Shown one piece after another: positions 8,611 through 17,578 of a stretch of 64,000 nt of DNA (positions are counted from its first letter, which is position 1; each line of letters opens with the position of its first letter). A model generated the notes under the pieces. That model searched no databases. It was given only the letters and a program-made list of their open reading frames with translations, and was not told the origin of the DNA. Position numbers and translations under genes: made by a program. Source of the DNA: Saccharomonospora glauca K62 (GTDB lineage: Bacteria; Actinomycetota; Actinomycetes; Mycobacteriales; Pseudonocardiaceae); assembly GCF_000243395.2 (NCBI RefSeq), contig NZ_CM001484.1:664089-728088 (forward strand). The letters run 5' to 3'.

Positions 8611-9011
8611 TGTGTTGGCCTCTTCTTCACGTTCGGTGTTGCTCCTCCGGTGCTCGATCCTCGCACGGGACTCGCTGCCGGCAACGGTGGTATGGCACGA
8701 ATCCGGTTCGCTCGGTGTCCACCCTCGAAGTCGGCGGTCCGTGTCCGGCGCGTGGGCGAATTCACAGGGCCCGTGAGGGCGGAGTTCGTCCCATGGGGGC
8801 CATGTTCTCGGCGCGCGTCTGCTGGAGTTCGGCGGTGTCGGTCACAATGGTGGTTGCCCCAACGAAGCACCCGGGGACGCGCGAATTCGCGTGGGTGTTC
8901 ACTCCGTAACACGGCGACATCCCCTCGGGGGCGTCGGCATAGGATGCGCAAGCGGAACAGCGGAGTTGTCCGGCGAGAAGGCCAGACCGAAAGACAAAGC
9001 AGGAGAACGCA
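8611..9011. other. 401-bp divergent control region between fbiA and fdxA
   Basis: No convincing gene was found on either strand; open frames here are arginine-rich and lack start signals. The region must hold the fbiA promoter (leftward) and the fdxA promoter (rightward). A perfect 12-bp palindrome CGCGAATTCGCG lies at 8880-8891. TAGGAT at 8940-8945 is a possible -10 for fdxA, without a recognisable -35. Confidence 0.5.
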
Positions 9012-9332
9012 GTGACCTACGTGATCGCCGAGCCCTGCGTCGACGTGCTCGACAAGGCATGCATCGACGAGTGCCCCGTCGACTGCATCTACGAAGGCGA
9101 ACGGATGCTCTACATCCACCCCGACGAGTGCGTCGACTGCGGGGCTTGCGAGCCGGTCTGCCCGGTGGAGGCCATCTACTACGAGGACGACGTCCCGGAC
9201 GAGTGGAGCGCCTACACCAAGGCCAACGCCGACTTCTTCGACGAGCTCGGCTCGCCGGGCGGGGCGGCGAAGGTCGGAAAGACCTCGCACGACCCGCAGT
9301 GGATCAAGGACCTGCCCCCGCAGGGCGAATGA
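9012..9332 (+). CDS. fdxA: Seven-iron ferredoxin (3Fe-4S/4Fe-4S)
   Basis: A small electron carrier. Cysteines at 9, 17, 21, 25, 40, 43, 46 and 50 match the Azotobacter FdI pattern shifted by one: C9, C17 and C50 for the 3Fe-4S cluster and C21, C40, C43 and C46 for the 4Fe-4S cluster, with the extra C25 typical of this class. The GTG start at 9012 has AGGAGAA 5 bp upstream. Length (106 residues) is usual for actinobacterial FdxA/FdxC, which serve cytochromes P450 and other low-potential reactions. Its stop overlaps the dapC start by 4 bp (ATGA), the pairing also seen in M. tuberculosis (Rv1177-Rv1178). Confidence 0.93.
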   Translation: MTYVIAEPCVDVLDKACIDECPVDCIYEGERMLYIHPDECVDCGACEPVCPVEAIYYEDDVPDEWSAYTKANADFFDELGSPGGAAKVGKTSHDPQWIKDLPPQGE

Positions 9333-10420
9333 GTAGGCCCGCGCTTCCCGACTTTCCCTGGGACTCGCTGGCCGAGCACGCCGCCACGGCACGCTCCCAC
9401 CCCGACGGGATCGTCGACCTGTCGGTGGGAACCCCCGTGGACCCGGTGCCGGAGAGCATCCGGGCCGCGTTGGCGTCGGTGTCGGACATTCCGGGTTACC
9501 CCACCACGCACGGCACCGCCGCGTTGCGTGAGGCGGCGGTGGACGCGTTGCGGCGGCGACACGGTGTCACCGGTGTCGAGCCGGAGGCGGTGCTGCCCAC
9601 GATCGGGTCGAAGGAACTCGTCGCCTGGCTGCCCACGCTGCTCGGTGTGGGCGCCGGTGACACGGTGGTGATCCCCGAGCTGGCCTACCCCACCTACGAG
9701 GTGGGCGCACTGCTCGCGGGCGCGACCGTCGTGCGGGCGGACGGGCTCACCGCGCTCGGCCCCGCGAGGCCGAAGCTGTTGTGGCTGAACTCGCCGTCGA
9801 ACCCCACCGGCAGGGTGCTCGGGGTCGCTCACCTGCGCAAGGTGGTGGAGTGGGCGCGGGAGCGCGGCACCGTGGTGGTGTCCGACGAGTGCTACCTGGC
9901 GCTCGGCTGGGACGCCGAGCCCGTGTCGATCCTGCATCCGGACGTGCACGGCGGCAGCCTCGACGGTCTGCTCGCGGTGCACTCGCTGTCGAAGTCGGCG
10001 AACCTCGCCGGATACCGCGCCGGCTTCGTGACCGGCGACCCCGTGTTGGTGCGTGACCTGCTGGCCGTGCGCAAGCACGCCGGGATGATCGTGCCGAGGC
10101 CCGTGCAGCAGGCCATGACCGTGGCACTGGCCGACGACGACGCGCTGCGGGACCAGCGTGCCCGCTACGCCGCGCGTCGGGACGTGCTGCGACCCGCCCT
10201 GGAGCGAGCGGGGTTCCGTATCGAGCACTCCGAGGCCGGGCTGTACCTGTGGGCGACGCGTGGCGAACCGGCGCGACGGACGGTGGCCCGGTTGGCGGAG
10301 CGCGGCATCCTCGTCGCACCGGGCACGTTCTACGGGCCGAAGGGCGGCGAGTACGTCCGGGTGGCGTTGACCGCCACCGACGAACGAGTGAAGACGGCGG
10401 CGGCGCGCCTGGCGGAGTGA
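9329..10420 (+). CDS. dapC: N-succinyldiaminopimelate aminotransferase
   Basis: A class I/II PLP-dependent aminotransferase of 363 residues that would transaminate N-succinyl-2-amino-6-ketopimelate in the lysine and meso-diaminopimelate pathway. Family motifs are [29 protein letters not shown] and [15 protein letters not shown], the last with the PLP lysine near residue 222. The start is fixed by ATGA overlap with fdxA. Nearby dapD and dapE, which act before and after this step, support the assignment over another aminotransferase. A strong hairpin terminator follows. Confidence 0.87.
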   Translation: MSRPALPDFPWDSLAEHAATARSHPDGIVDLSVGTPVDPVPESIRAALASVSDIPGYPTTHGTAALREAAVDALRRRHGVTGVEPEAVLPTIGSKELVAWLPTLLGVGAGDTVVIPELAYPTYEVGALLAGATVVRADGLTALGPARPKLLWLNSPSNPTGRVLGVAHLRKVVEWARERGTVVVSDECYLALGWDAEPVSILHPDVHGGSLDGLLAVHSLSKSANLAGYRAGFVTGDPVLVRDLLAVRKHAGMIVPRPVQQAMTVALADDDALRDQRARYAARRDVLRPALERAGFRIEHSEAGLYLWATRGEPARRTVARLAERGILVAPGTFYGPKGGEYVRVALTATDERVKTAAARLAE

Positions 10421-10468
10421 CACCGGGCGCGCGGTCCGCGGGAGTCGGGTCGGCGGAGAGCGGTTTTT

Positions 10469-10520
10469 CCGTGGGGCCGGATCGGGCACGTACTCGCCCG
10501 GTCCGGCCCCACGGCGTTTT
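10469..10520 (+). terminator. Intrinsic terminator after dapC
   Basis: A 19-bp stem with one mismatch (arms 10469-10487 and 10496-10514, 8-nt loop) is followed by GTTTTT on the plus strand. The left flank also carries a T run, which on the minus strand is A-rich, so termination is expected mainly for rightward transcripts from dapC, although the hairpin could also slow dapD transcripts. Confidence 0.85.
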
Positions 10521-10530
10521 TCGCGTGGCC

Positions 10531-11523
10531 TCAGTCGTTGGCGTGCAGGGCGGCGTTGAGCTCGATGCCCGCGCCGGTGCGTTCGACGACCTCCACCGCG
10601 CCGGTGGCGGAGTTGCGCCGGAACAGCACACCGGAGACACCGGACAACTCGCGAGCCTTCACGGTGCGGCCCCGGAAGACCACCTTCGTGCCCGCGGTGA
10701 CGTACAGGCCCGCCTCGACCACGGAGTCGTCGCCGAGCGAGATCCCCACGCCGCCGTTGGCGCCGATGAGGCACCGCCGGCCGAGGGAGATGACTTCCTT
10801 GCCGCCACCGGAGAGCGTGCCCATGATCGACGCGCCGCCGCCGATGTCGGTGCCGTCGCCGACCACGACGCCCGCCGAGATCCGGCCTTCCACCATCGAC
10901 GCGCCGAGCGTGCCCGCGTTGAAGTTCACGAAGCCCTCGTGCATGACCGTGGTGCCGCTCGCGAGGTGGGCACCGAGCCGCACCCGGTCGGCGTCACCGA
11001 TGCGGACGCCGCTGGGCAGCACGTAATCGACCATCCGCGGGAACTTGTCGACGCTGTGGACGGTCACCGGACCGCGGGACCGCAGCCGCATGCGCGTCGC
11101 CTCGAAACCCTCCACCGGGCACGGACCGTGATTGGTCCACACGACGTTGGCCAGGTGCCCGAAGACACCGTCGAGGTTCTGGCCGTGCGGGCGCACCAGC
11201 CGGTGGGACAGCAGGTGCAGCCTGAGGTACACGTCGTGCGCGTCCTTGGGCGGTTCCGCCAGCGACGCGATGGTGGTCCGCACGGCCACGACCTCGACTC
11301 CCCGCGCGTCGTCGGGTCCGAGTACGGCGGTGGCCGACGCGCCGAGGGCTTCGGAGGCCTGTTCCTTCGACAGTCGCTCGGTTCCGCTTGTCGCGGCCGC
11401 GTCCGCGTCGACGAGTTTCGGCTGCGGGAACCACGTGTCGAGCACGGTGCCGTCGGGCGTGACGGTCGCCAGGCCGACACCGGTCGCGCCGGTCGTTTCG
11501 GGATTCGGGGTAGCTGTGCTCAC
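10531..11523 (-). CDS. dapD: Tetrahydrodipicolinate N-succinyltransferase
   Basis: Transfers succinate from succinyl-CoA to tetrahydrodipicolinate, committing carbon to the succinylase branch of lysine/DAP synthesis. The C-terminal half has left-handed beta-helix repeats ([19 protein letters not shown], then [20 protein letters not shown] and [13 protein letters not shown]). At 330 residues it is the long actinobacterial form related to Rv1201c rather than the E. coli DapD. The start is GTG ([10 protein letters not shown] follows), and a TACCGT hexamer only 7 bp upstream suggests a leaderless mRNA. It converges with dapC across a terminator. Confidence 0.92.
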   Translation of the reverse strand: MSTATPNPETTGATGVGLATVTPDGTVLDTWFPQPKLVDADAAATSGTERLSKEQASEALGASATAVLGPDDARGVEVVAVRTTIASLAEPPKDAHDVYLRLHLLSHRLVRPHGQNLDGVFGHLANVVWTNHGPCPVEGFEATRMRLRSRGPVTVHSVDKFPRMVDYVLPSGVRIGDADRVRLGAHLASGTTVMHEGFVNFNAGTLGASMVEGRISAGVVVGDGTDIGGGASIMGTLSGGGKEVISLGRRCLIGANGGVGISLGDDSVVEAGLYVTAGTKVVFRGRTVKARELSGVSGVLFRRNSATGAVEVVERTGAGIELNAALHAND

Positions 11524-11530
11524 GGGGGCT

Positions 11531-11536
11531 ACGGTA
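11531..11536 (-). promoter_or_regulatory. Leaderless -10 element of dapD
   Basis: Read on the minus strand, TACCGT is followed by 7 bp and then the GTG start codon. No ribosome-binding sequence fits between them, so transcription probably begins at or next to the start codon. Confidence 0.55.
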
Positions 11537-11544
11537 ACCCGCGG

Positions 11545-11979
11545 TCAGCTCGGGGACCCCGTCACATCGGGCAGGCTCGCCACCTCGGTCCGCAGGCTCG
11601 ACAGCGCCGAGGCCATGTCGGTGAGCGTGCCGGCGCACACGTCGGGGTCGCCGTTGCCCTCGCAGTTGTTGTTGCGGTAGGCGGCCACGGTGGTGTCGAG
11701 GTCGTCGGCGGCCTTTCGCAGCCGAGGATGGTTCGTCGCGTACTTGCGAGCCGTGCCCGGCACGTTCGCCAGTTGCGTGACGTACTTCTCGCACGACGGC
11801 GACCGCACCTCCGTGGGTGCCGTGTAACAGGCGTCGGCCTGCAACGCACGCACCTTCACCAGCAGCGCGCCGGGCCCCGGATCGGGGGAGCCCTTGGGGC
11901 TGGGACCGGCCTCACGCGAACAACCGGTCAGTGTGAACAGTGCGGCGGTGAGCAGAGCGACACAGGCACGGGTACGCAC
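11545..11979 (-). CDS. Secreted lipoprotein of unknown function
   Basis: A 144-residue protein starting [20 protein letters not shown], a lipoprotein signal peptide with lipobox LTGC near residue 20. The mature part has two further cysteine pairs ([26 protein letters not shown]) that could form disulphides outside the membrane, and is predicted mostly helical. I do not recognise a family. The GTG at 11979 is preceded on its strand by TACGGT and 6 bp, again a leaderless layout. It is divergent from dapE with only 36 bp between starts. Confidence 0.72.
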   Translation of the reverse strand: MRTRACVALLTAALFTLTGCSREAGPSPKGSPDPGPGALLVKVRALQADACYTAPTEVRSPSCEKYVTQLANVPGTARKYATNHPRLRKAADDLDTTVAAYRNNNCEGNGDPDVCAGTLTDMASALSSLRTEVASLPDVTGSPS

Positions 11980-11984
11980 GTCCC

Positions 11985-12010
11985 CACCGTACGCAGCGGG
12001 GGTTACGGTG
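11985..12010. promoter_or_regulatory. Back-to-back leaderless promoters of lipoprotein gene and dapE
   Basis: CACCGTA at 11985-11991 and TACGGTG at 12004-12010 are inverted copies 12 bp apart. Each contains a TACGGT hexamer reading outwards and exactly 6 bp before a start codon (GTG at 11979 leftward, ATG at 12016 rightward). They look like the -10 elements of two divergent leaderless promoters; the symmetry also gives a possible protein site. Confidence 0.6.
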
Positions 12011-12015
12011 CCAGC

Positions 12016-13092
12016 ATGGCCTCGCTCGATCTGTGTTCCGATCCCGTCGACCTGACCGCCGCGCTCGTCGACATCGCCAGTGTGTCCGGGGAGGAAGCGG
12101 CCATCGCGGACGCGGTGGAGGACGCGTTGCGTTCCCAGGCGCCGCACCTGGAGGTGGTGCGCAACGGCGACGCGGTGCTGGCCAGGACGAACCTGGGCCG
12201 GGCGAGGCGGGTCGTGTTCGCCGGTCACCTCGACACCGTGCCGGTCAACGACAACCTGCCCTCGCGGCGTACCGGATCGGGCGACGACGAGGTGCTCCAC
12301 GGTCTCGGCAGCGTCGACATGAAGGGCGGCGACGCCGTGTTCCTGCACCTGGCGGCCACGCTCCCGGACCCGCGTCACGACGTGACCTTCGTCTTCTACG
12401 ACTGCGAAGAGGTGGACGCCGCCCGTAACGGGCTGGGCCGCATCGAACGGGAACTGCCCGAGTGGTTGCGCGGCGACCTCGCCGTGGTGGGGGAGCCGTC
12501 CAACGCCTCGATCGAGGCGGGGTGCCAGGGCACACTACGTGCGGAGATCCGGTTGAAGGGCGTGCGAGCGCACACCGCGCGGGCGTGGATGGGCACCAAC
12601 GCCATCCACGCACTGGCCGAACCGCTGCGTCGACTCGCGGAGTACTCCTCGCGGGAGGTCGACATCGACGGTCTCACCTATCGCGAGGGACTCCAGGCGG
12701 TGCGGGTCTCCGGCGGCGTGGCGGGCAACGTCGTGCCCGACGAGGCGGTGTTGGTCGTGAACCATCGGTTCGCCCCCGACGTCACGCCGGAGCAGGCGGA
12801 GCAGCGGGTCCGCGAGGTGTTCGACGGTTACGAGCTCACCGTGGTCGACCGGTCCCCCGGCGCGCTGCCGGGGCTGGCGGAGCCCGCCACGGCGGAGCTG
12901 GTCCGCGCCGCGGGAGGCGACGTGGCGGCCAAGCTCGGGTGGACCGACGTTGCCCGGTTCGCCGCGCTCGGCATGCCCGCCGTGAACTTCGGGCCCGGCG
13001 ACCCCACGCTGGCCCACACGCGGCAGGAGCACGTCGCGGCTCGGGACATCCGTCGGGTCACCCAGGTGCTGCGGACGTTTTTGGCCGACTGA
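12016..13092 (+). CDS. dapE: Succinyl-diaminopimelate desuccinylase
   Basis: M20 family di-zinc amidohydrolase that removes succinate from N-succinyl-LL-DAP. Metal and catalytic motifs are visible: GHLDTVP near residue 70, GSVDMKGGD, the YDCEEVD glutamate pair, [11 protein letters not shown] and the late [15 protein letters not shown] histidine. Length (358 residues) agrees with Rv1202. The ATG at 12016 is chosen because a TACGGT hexamer lies 6 bp upstream and the signature N-terminus follows. Together with dapC and dapD it covers three of the late steps of DAP synthesis. Confidence 0.92.
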   Translation: MASLDLCSDPVDLTAALVDIASVSGEEAAIADAVEDALRSQAPHLEVVRNGDAVLARTNLGRARRVVFAGHLDTVPVNDNLPSRRTGSGDDEVLHGLGSVDMKGGDAVFLHLAATLPDPRHDVTFVFYDCEEVDAARNGLGRIERELPEWLRGDLAVVGEPSNASIEAGCQGTLRAEIRLKGVRAHTARAWMGTNAIHALAEPLRRLAEYSSREVDIDGLTYREGLQAVRVSGGVAGNVVPDEAVLVVNHRFAPDVTPEQAEQRVREVFDGYELTVVDRSPGALPGLAEPATAELVRAAGGDVAAKLGWTDVARFAALGMPAVNFGPGDPTLAHTRQEHVAARDIRRVTQVLRTFLAD

Positions 13093-13095
13093 CTC

Positions 13096-13101
13096 TACGC
13101 T
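13096..13101 (+). promoter_or_regulatory. Leaderless -10 element of the first LOG gene
   Basis: TACGCT followed by 7 bp and the GTG start at 13109; no ribosome-binding site is visible in the gap. Confidence 0.5.
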
Positions 13102-13108
13102 GATCGCT

Positions 13109-13894
13109 GTGACCGAGGTGATGCGCAACAATACGGACAACAACGGAGAGCGACCGCCCGAACGCCATCGTGGCCCCGTCGTCCTACGCCGGGGCCGGCA
13201 GTCGGAGGACTCCACCACCGACCAGCGGCTGCTCGACTCCCGAGGCCCCAGCGACTGGGTGCACACGGACCCGTGGCGGGTCCTGCGTATCCAGGCCGAG
13301 TTCGTCGAGGGCTTCGGCGCGCTGGCGGAGGTACCGCGCGCGGTGACGGTGTTCGGCTCCGCCCGCACCCCCCGCGACCATCCCGAGTACCAGCTCGGCA
13401 GGCAGATCGGCGCCGCGCTGGCGAGTGCCGGGTTCGCCGCCATCACCGGTGGTGGGCCGGGGGTGATGGAGGCGGTGAACCGGGGAGCGTCCGAAGCCGG
13501 TGGGCTGTCCATCGGTCTGGGTATCGAGCTGCCCTTCGAGCAGGGCCTCAACCCGTGGGTCGACCTCGGGGTGAACTTCCGCTACTTTTTCGCGCGCAAG
13601 ACGATGTTCGTCAAGTACGCGCAGGCGTTCATCTGTCTCCCCGGTGGGTTCGGCACGCTCGACGAGCTGTTCGAGGCGCTCACGCTCGTGCAGACGAAGA
13701 AGGTCACCAAGTTCCCCGTGGTGTTGTTCGGCTCCTCGTACTGGGGCGGGCTGTACGACTGGATCCGGAACACGATGCTCGCCGAAGGCAAGATCAACGA
13801 GCGGGACCTGGCACTGCTGCACGTCACCGACGACATCGACGACGCCATCGGCGTGGTGCAGGAGGCCTACAAGGCATGGGAGGACACGCACTAG
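13109..13894 (+). CDS. LOG-family protein, long form (TIGR00730)
   Basis: LOG (LONELY GUY) proteins are nucleoside-5'-monophosphate phosphoribohydrolases that release cytokinin-type bases; bacterial roles are less clear. The family motifs GGGPGVMEAVNRGA and PGGFGTLDELFEAL are intact. This copy has an extra basic, disordered N-terminus of about 65 residues, giving 261 residues. The next gene is a second, short LOG protein that starts at the last base of this stop codon, so the two are co-translated. The long form may bind a different nucleotide or act as partner; that is inference. Confidence 0.85.
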   Translation: MTEVMRNNTDNNGERPPERHRGPVVLRRGRQSEDSTTDQRLLDSRGPSDWVHTDPWRVLRIQAEFVEGFGALAEVPRAVTVFGSARTPRDHPEYQLGRQIGAALASAGFAAITGGGPGVMEAVNRGASEAGGLSIGLGIELPFEQGLNPWVDLGVNFRYFFARKTMFVKYAQAFICLPGGFGTLDELFEALTLVQTKKVTKFPVVLFGSSYWGGLYDWIRNTMLAEGKINERDLALLHVTDDIDDAIGVVQEAYKAWEDTH

Positions 13895-14463
13895 TGGAGC
13901 GGATCTGCGTCTTCTGCGGGTCGTCGTCGGGCAAGGACCCCGCCTACGCCACCGAAGCCGCCGCGATGGGCAAACTGCTCGCCGACCGCGGCATCGGCCT
14001 CGTCTACGGAGGCGGCCGGGTGGGGCTCATGGGGGTCGTGGCCGATGCGGTGCTGGAGGCGGGTGGCGAGGTCATCGGCGTGATCCCCAAGCACCTGATG
14101 CGGGCCGAGATCGCCCACCACGGCCTCCCGAAGCTCCACGTCGTGGCGGACATGCACGAGCGCAAGGCCACGATGGCGCGGCTGTCGGACGGCTTCGTGG
14201 CGCTGCCCGGTGGGGCGGGCACGCTGGAGGAGCTGTTCGAGGTCTGGACATGGGCCCAACTGGGTCTGCACGCCAAGCCCGTCGGGTTGCTGGACGTCCG
14301 GGGCTACTACTCCAAGATGGCCGAGTTCATCGACCATATGGTCGCCGAGGGGTTCCTGGGCGGGACCAGCCGCGACCTCGTGACCGTCACGGACGACGCC
14401 GAGGCGCTGCTCGACGCGTTCTCCCGGCACACGTACACGCCCGTCGACAAGTGGGCGGGCTGA
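13894..14463 (+). CDS. LOG-family protein, short form
   Basis: A 189-residue LOG protein starting VERICVFCGSSSG, with GGGRVGLMG, HERKATMARLSDGFVALPGG and PGGAGTLEELFEVWTW. It resembles M. tuberculosis Rv1205, a proven cytokinin riboside monophosphate phosphoribohydrolase whose loss raises nitric-oxide sensitivity. The GTG start overlaps the previous stop by one base (TAGTG). Two LOG genes in tandem suggest related substrates or a hetero-oligomer. Confidence 0.87.
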   Translation: MERICVFCGSSSGKDPAYATEAAAMGKLLADRGIGLVYGGGRVGLMGVVADAVLEAGGEVIGVIPKHLMRAEIAHHGLPKLHVVADMHERKATMARLSDGFVALPGGAGTLEELFEVWTWAQLGLHAKPVGLLDVRGYYSKMAEFIDHMVAEGFLGGTSRDLVTVTDDAEALLDAFSRHTYTPVDKWAG

Positions 14464-14505
14464 CCCGCCCGGTCGGCACCGACAAGACGCGTCGCGACCT
14501 GTCTC

Positions 14506-15180
14506 TCAGGCCGCGTCGGAGCGCGGACGCTCGTGGTAACGGTCCACGTACTCCAGCCCGGACAGCTCCATGATCGCGTACATGATCTCGTCGGTGACCG
14601 CGCGCCGGATCGCGGGCGAGGAACCGAGTCCCTCGTAGCGGGAGAAGTCGAGCGGCTTGCCGAACCGCACGCTCACCTTGGCGAACCGGGGGATCTTCTT
14701 GCCCACCGGCAGGAGTCGTTCCGTGCCGCTCAAGGCCACGGGAACCACCACGGCGCCCGTTTCGAGGGCGAGGCTGCCGACGCCGGTGTGGCCGCGGTGC
14801 AGCCGACCGTCGAGCGAACGAGTGCCCTCCGGGTAGATCGCGAAGGTCTCGCCCGCCTCCAGCACCTCGCGGGCCGCCGCCAACGCGGTGAGCCCGGCCA
14901 TGGCGTTGCCGCGTTCCACGGGCACGTAGCCGAGCGCGGACAGGAACGCGGCCAGGGCGCGGCCCCGCAGCCCTCGGCCCGTGAAGTACTCCGCCTTGCC
15001 GAGGAAGCGCACCGGCCGGGGCGACACCAACGAGAGCACGGCCGTGTCGATCGCCGACCTGTGGTTGGGAGCTAGCAGTACCGGTCCGGACAACGGGACG
15101 TTCTCCACACCCTCGATCTCGGGGCGGTAGACGAGCCGGGCCAGCGGTGCGAGCGCTCCTCGGATCAGCTGTTGCAACAC
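14506..15180 (-). CDS. 1-acyl-sn-glycerol-3-phosphate acyltransferase-like protein
   Basis: PlsC-family acyltransferase of 224 residues that would esterify a lysophospholipid at the membrane. The HX4D motif is in NHRSAIDT (H40, D45) and the second substrate motif PEGTRS lies near residue 119; FLGKAEYF and VPVALSGTERL also fit. The GTG at 15180 is chosen because the conserved sequence begins just after it (LQQLIRGALAPLARLVYRP); the frame runs on upstream without coding features. It converges with the LOG pair and diverges from the DivIVA-like gene. Confidence 0.82.
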   Translation of the reverse strand: MLQQLIRGALAPLARLVYRPEIEGVENVPLSGPVLLAPNHRSAIDTAVLSLVSPRPVRFLGKAEYFTGRGLRGRALAAFLSALGYVPVERGNAMAGLTALAAAREVLEAGETFAIYPEGTRSLDGRLHRGHTGVGSLALETGAVVVPVALSGTERLLPVGKKIPRFAKVSVRFGKPLDFSRYEGLGSSPAIRRAVTDEIMYAIMELSGLEYVDRYHERPRSDAA

Positions 15181-15288
15181 GGTCCCTCCCAGTGGCGATC
15201 GCCTCCCAGGATTACACGACCGGCGCCGTTCGCTCCGGGGTGGCCGCCGAAGCTCACGTGGGTTCCGTCGGTGTGTCACGATCGTGGT

Positions 15289-15603
15289 GTGACCACCGCC
15301 CTGATCTACCTCCTCGTGATGCTGCTGGTGGCGGCCGTGGTGTTCCTGCTGGCCTCGCTCGTGTTCGGCAGAGGAGAGGAACTGGCGCCGCTCGCTCCGG
15401 GAAGTTCGCCGACCCGCCTTCCCACCGACGACATCACGAGTGCCGACGTCGACAACGTCCGGTTCCAGGTCGTGGTGCGTGGGTACAAGATGTCGGAGGT
15501 CGACTGGGTGATGTCCCGGCTCGGTACGGAGATCGACCTCCTGCGCGCTCGCGTGGCGGAGCTGGAGGCCGAACGCGCGGGCGGTGAGGTGCGTCGTGAG
15601 TGA
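15289..15603 (+). CDS. Small membrane-anchored DivIVA-domain protein
   Basis: A 104-residue protein: one N-terminal transmembrane helix (TALIYLLVMLLVAAVVFLLA) followed by a DivIVA-like segment with RFQVVVRGYKMSEVDWVMS and a short coiled coil ending RARVAELEAE. M. tuberculosis Rv1209 has this form and lies before tagA, as here. DivIVA-like domains mark curved or polar membrane, so a link to polar growth is plausible but unproven. The GTG start has CACGAT 6 bp upstream, a possible leaderless -10. It overlaps the next gene by 8 bp. Confidence 0.8.
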   Translation: MTTALIYLLVMLLVAAVVFLLASLVFGRGEELAPLAPGSSPTRLPTDDITSADVDNVRFQVVVRGYKMSEVDWVMSRLGTEIDLLRARVAELEAERAGGEVRRE

Positions 15604-16048
15604 CCTGGCGGTGTCGGTGGAGGTCGGCGCCCCCGCGGGTACGACCTGGCTCGCCCTGACCGACTGGGAACGGCAGCGGGAGTGGATCACGGCCACGACG
15701 GTGCGCGTGGTGTCGGGCAACGGGCGCAGTGTCGGCTCGCGGTTGGAGGCGTTCACCGGCATCGGCGGCATCGGCGTCACGGACCTCATGGAGATCACGA
15801 GCTGGGAACCCCCGGTGCGGTGCACCGTCCGCCACCTCGGCGGGGTGGTGAAGGGCACGGGCACTTTCCACGTCCAGGCGAAGGGGCCGACGCGGTGCGT
15901 GTTCGTGTGGGCGGAGGAGCTGATCCCGCCGTTCGGCCCGGTGGGCAAGCTGGGATGGCTGCTGGTGAAGCCCGCCTTCGCGAGCGCGTTGCGGCATTCC
16001 GTGCGGACGTTCGCGCGGTTCGCGGAGAACTACGAGGTGGGCGGGTGA
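15596..16048 (+). CDS. SRPBCC (polyketide cyclase/START-like) family protein
   Basis: A 150-residue START/Bet v1-like fold protein: it opens with SDLAVSVEVGAPAGTTWLALTDW and shows the expected [20 protein letters not shown] strand region and a C-terminal helix. Members bind lipids or hydrophobic ligands; no catalytic motif is visible. The GTG at 15596 is chosen over one at 15584 because GTGAGG lies at a proper distance before it. It overlaps both neighbours (8 bp upstream, 4 bp downstream), so it is part of a tight three-gene operon with the DivIVA-like gene and tagA. Confidence 0.75.
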   Translation: MSDLAVSVEVGAPAGTTWLALTDWERQREWITATTVRVVSGNGRSVGSRLEAFTGIGGIGVTDLMEITSWEPPVRCTVRHLGGVVKGTGTFHVQAKGPTRCVFVWAEELIPPFGPVGKLGWLLVKPAFASALRHSVRTFARFAENYEVGG

Positions 16049-16617
16049 GTCCCGAGCTGATCGGCGCCGACGGCGTGGCCCGCTGCGCGTGGGGCAACAG
16101 CGCGCCCGACTACGCCGTCTACCACGACGAGGAGTGGGGCGTGCCGTTGCGGGACGACGTCGCGTTGTTCGAGCGGCTCTCGTTGGAGGCCTTCCAGTCG
16201 GGGCTGTCGTGGCTGACCATCCTCCGCAAGCGGGAGGGGTTTCGCCGCGCCTTCGCGGGCTTCGTTCCCGAGCGCGTCGCCGCCTTCGACGACGCCGACG
16301 TGGCCCGGCTGCTCGCCGACGCTGCCATCGTGCGGAATCGCGCGAAGATACTCGCCACCATCGCCAACGCGAGGGCCGTCGCGGAGCTCGACGTGTCTCT
16401 CGGCGAGTTGCTGTGGTCGTTCGCCCCCGAGCCGGGCACCCGGCCGAGACCGGCCACGATGGCCGACGTCCCCGCCACAACCCCCGAGTCCGTGGCGATG
16501 GCCAAGGCACTGAAGAAGCGCGGTTTCGTGTTCGTCGGACCGACGACGTGCTACGCCCTGATGCAGGCGACGGGCATGGTCGACGACCACGTGCGGGGGT
16601 GCTTCCGCGCGGCGTGA
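16045..16617 (+). CDS. tag: DNA-3-methyladenine glycosylase I
   Basis: Excises 3-methyladenine from alkylated DNA. The four zinc ligands of the Tag family are present with the right spacing: C14 (RCAWG), H27 (YAVYHDEEWG), H182 and C186 (VDDHVRGCF). GLSWLTILRKREGFR and FVGPTTCYALMQATG are also diagnostic. Length 190 matches Rv1210 (tagA). The GTG start overlaps the SRPBCC stop by 4 bp. With the AlkA-like enzyme near 2.0 kb and the ATL near 60.3 kb, the window encodes three alkylation-damage proteins. Confidence 0.92.
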   Translation: MSPELIGADGVARCAWGNSAPDYAVYHDEEWGVPLRDDVALFERLSLEAFQSGLSWLTILRKREGFRRAFAGFVPERVAAFDDADVARLLADAAIVRNRAKILATIANARAVAELDVSLGELLWSFAPEPGTRPRPATMADVPATTPESVAMAKALKKRGFVFVGPTTCYALMQATGMVDDHVRGCFRAA

Positions 16618-16644
16618 ACCGCGCGGTTCACCACCTTCAGCGAC

Positions 16645-17493
16645 CTACTTTCCGGTGAATTTCGGGCGGCGTTTCTCGACGAAGGCCTCCACCGCCTCGC
16701 GGTGGTCGGCGGTGCCGCCCAGCTCGGTCTGGGCCGCGTTCTCGGCGTCCAGCGCCTCGGCGAGCGTGCTCCCGGCGGCCAGGGCGACCGTGCTCTTGAT
16801 CTTGGCGTAGGCCCTGGTCGGGCCCGCTGCCAGGGTCGCGGCGACGGCGTGGGCGCGAGCGGCCAGCTCGTCGTCCGGCACCACCTCGCCGACCAGGCCC
16901 AACCGGAGTGCCTCGGCGCTGTCCACCTTGGTGCCGAGCATCATCAGCTCGACCGCCTTGCCGTACCCGACGAGTCGCTGGAGCGTCCACGACGCGCCCG
17001 AGTCGGGCCCGAGCCCGACGCCGGCGAACGCCATCGCGAAACTCGCCGAGGAGGCCGCGATCCGCAGGTCACAGGCGTAGGCGAAGGCGGCTCCCGCGCC
17101 CGCGGCCGAGCCGTTGACCGCCGCGATCACCGGCTTCGGCAGATCGACGATCGCGGTGACGATGGGGTTGTAGTGCTCGGCCACCGTTCCCAAGGGTGCC
17201 TCGGTGCCCGAGCGGAGCGTCTCGACGTGCTCCTTCAGGTCCTGACCCGCGCAGAACGCCTTGCCCGCCCCGGTGAGCACGACCGCGCGCACGCCGTCGT
17301 CCGCCGCCGCTTCCCGCAGGGCCGCAAGCAGGCGTTCCTTCAGCTCCACGGTGAGCGAGTTGTACGCCCGCGGTCGGTTCAGGGTGAGCGTGCGCACCCC
17401 GTCGGCGTCGGTGGTCAGCAGTACATCGTCCACCTCGGTGCCGGCCCCTTCTCCCGCGTGCGCCGTCGTTGTCGTGCTCTCGTATTGGGTCAC
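16645..17493 (-). CDS. Enoyl-CoA hydratase/isomerase, PaaG-like
   Basis: Crotonase-fold enzyme of 282 residues. The oxyanion-hole segments are GAGKAFCAGQDLKEH and NGSAAGAGAAFAYACDLRIA. At the usual hydratase glutamate region it reads GLGPDSGASW, with aspartate rather than the Glu pair of true hydratases; this is typical of PaaG-type isomerases acting on 1,2-epoxyphenylacetyl-CoA or shifting double bonds. No other phenylacetate genes are nearby, so the physiological substrate is open. Confidence 0.82.
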   Translation of the reverse strand: MTQYESTTTTAHAGEGAGTEVDDVLLTTDADGVRTLTLNRPRAYNSLTVELKERLLAALREAAADDGVRAVVLTGAGKAFCAGQDLKEHVETLRSGTEAPLGTVAEHYNPIVTAIVDLPKPVIAAVNGSAAGAGAAFAYACDLRIAASSASFAMAFAGVGLGPDSGASWTLQRLVGYGKAVELMMLGTKVDSAEALRLGLVGEVVPDDELAARAHAVAATLAAGPTRAYAKIKSTVALAAGSTLAEALDAENAAQTELGGTADHREAVEAFVEKRRPKFTGK

Positions 17494-17572
17494 CGCATCC
17501 TCCGTTGGTCGTTACCCGATTGGCGAGTCTGACAGGCTCGCGGCGCTCATACCAGCAGCGATCCGCCGCCGG

Positions 17573-17578
17573 TAAGAT
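17573..17578 (+). promoter_or_regulatory. Possible -10 element for the DUF3117 gene
   Basis: TAAGAT fits the actinobacterial TANNNT pattern and lies 103 bp before the DUF3117 start. A weaker GACAAT occurs 40 bp further on. No convincing -35 is seen, so this is tentative. Confidence 0.35.

Noticed and set aside
8611-9011. A whiB gene upstream of fbiA as in mycobacteria
   Set aside because: No frame with the four WhiB cysteines exists on either strand.
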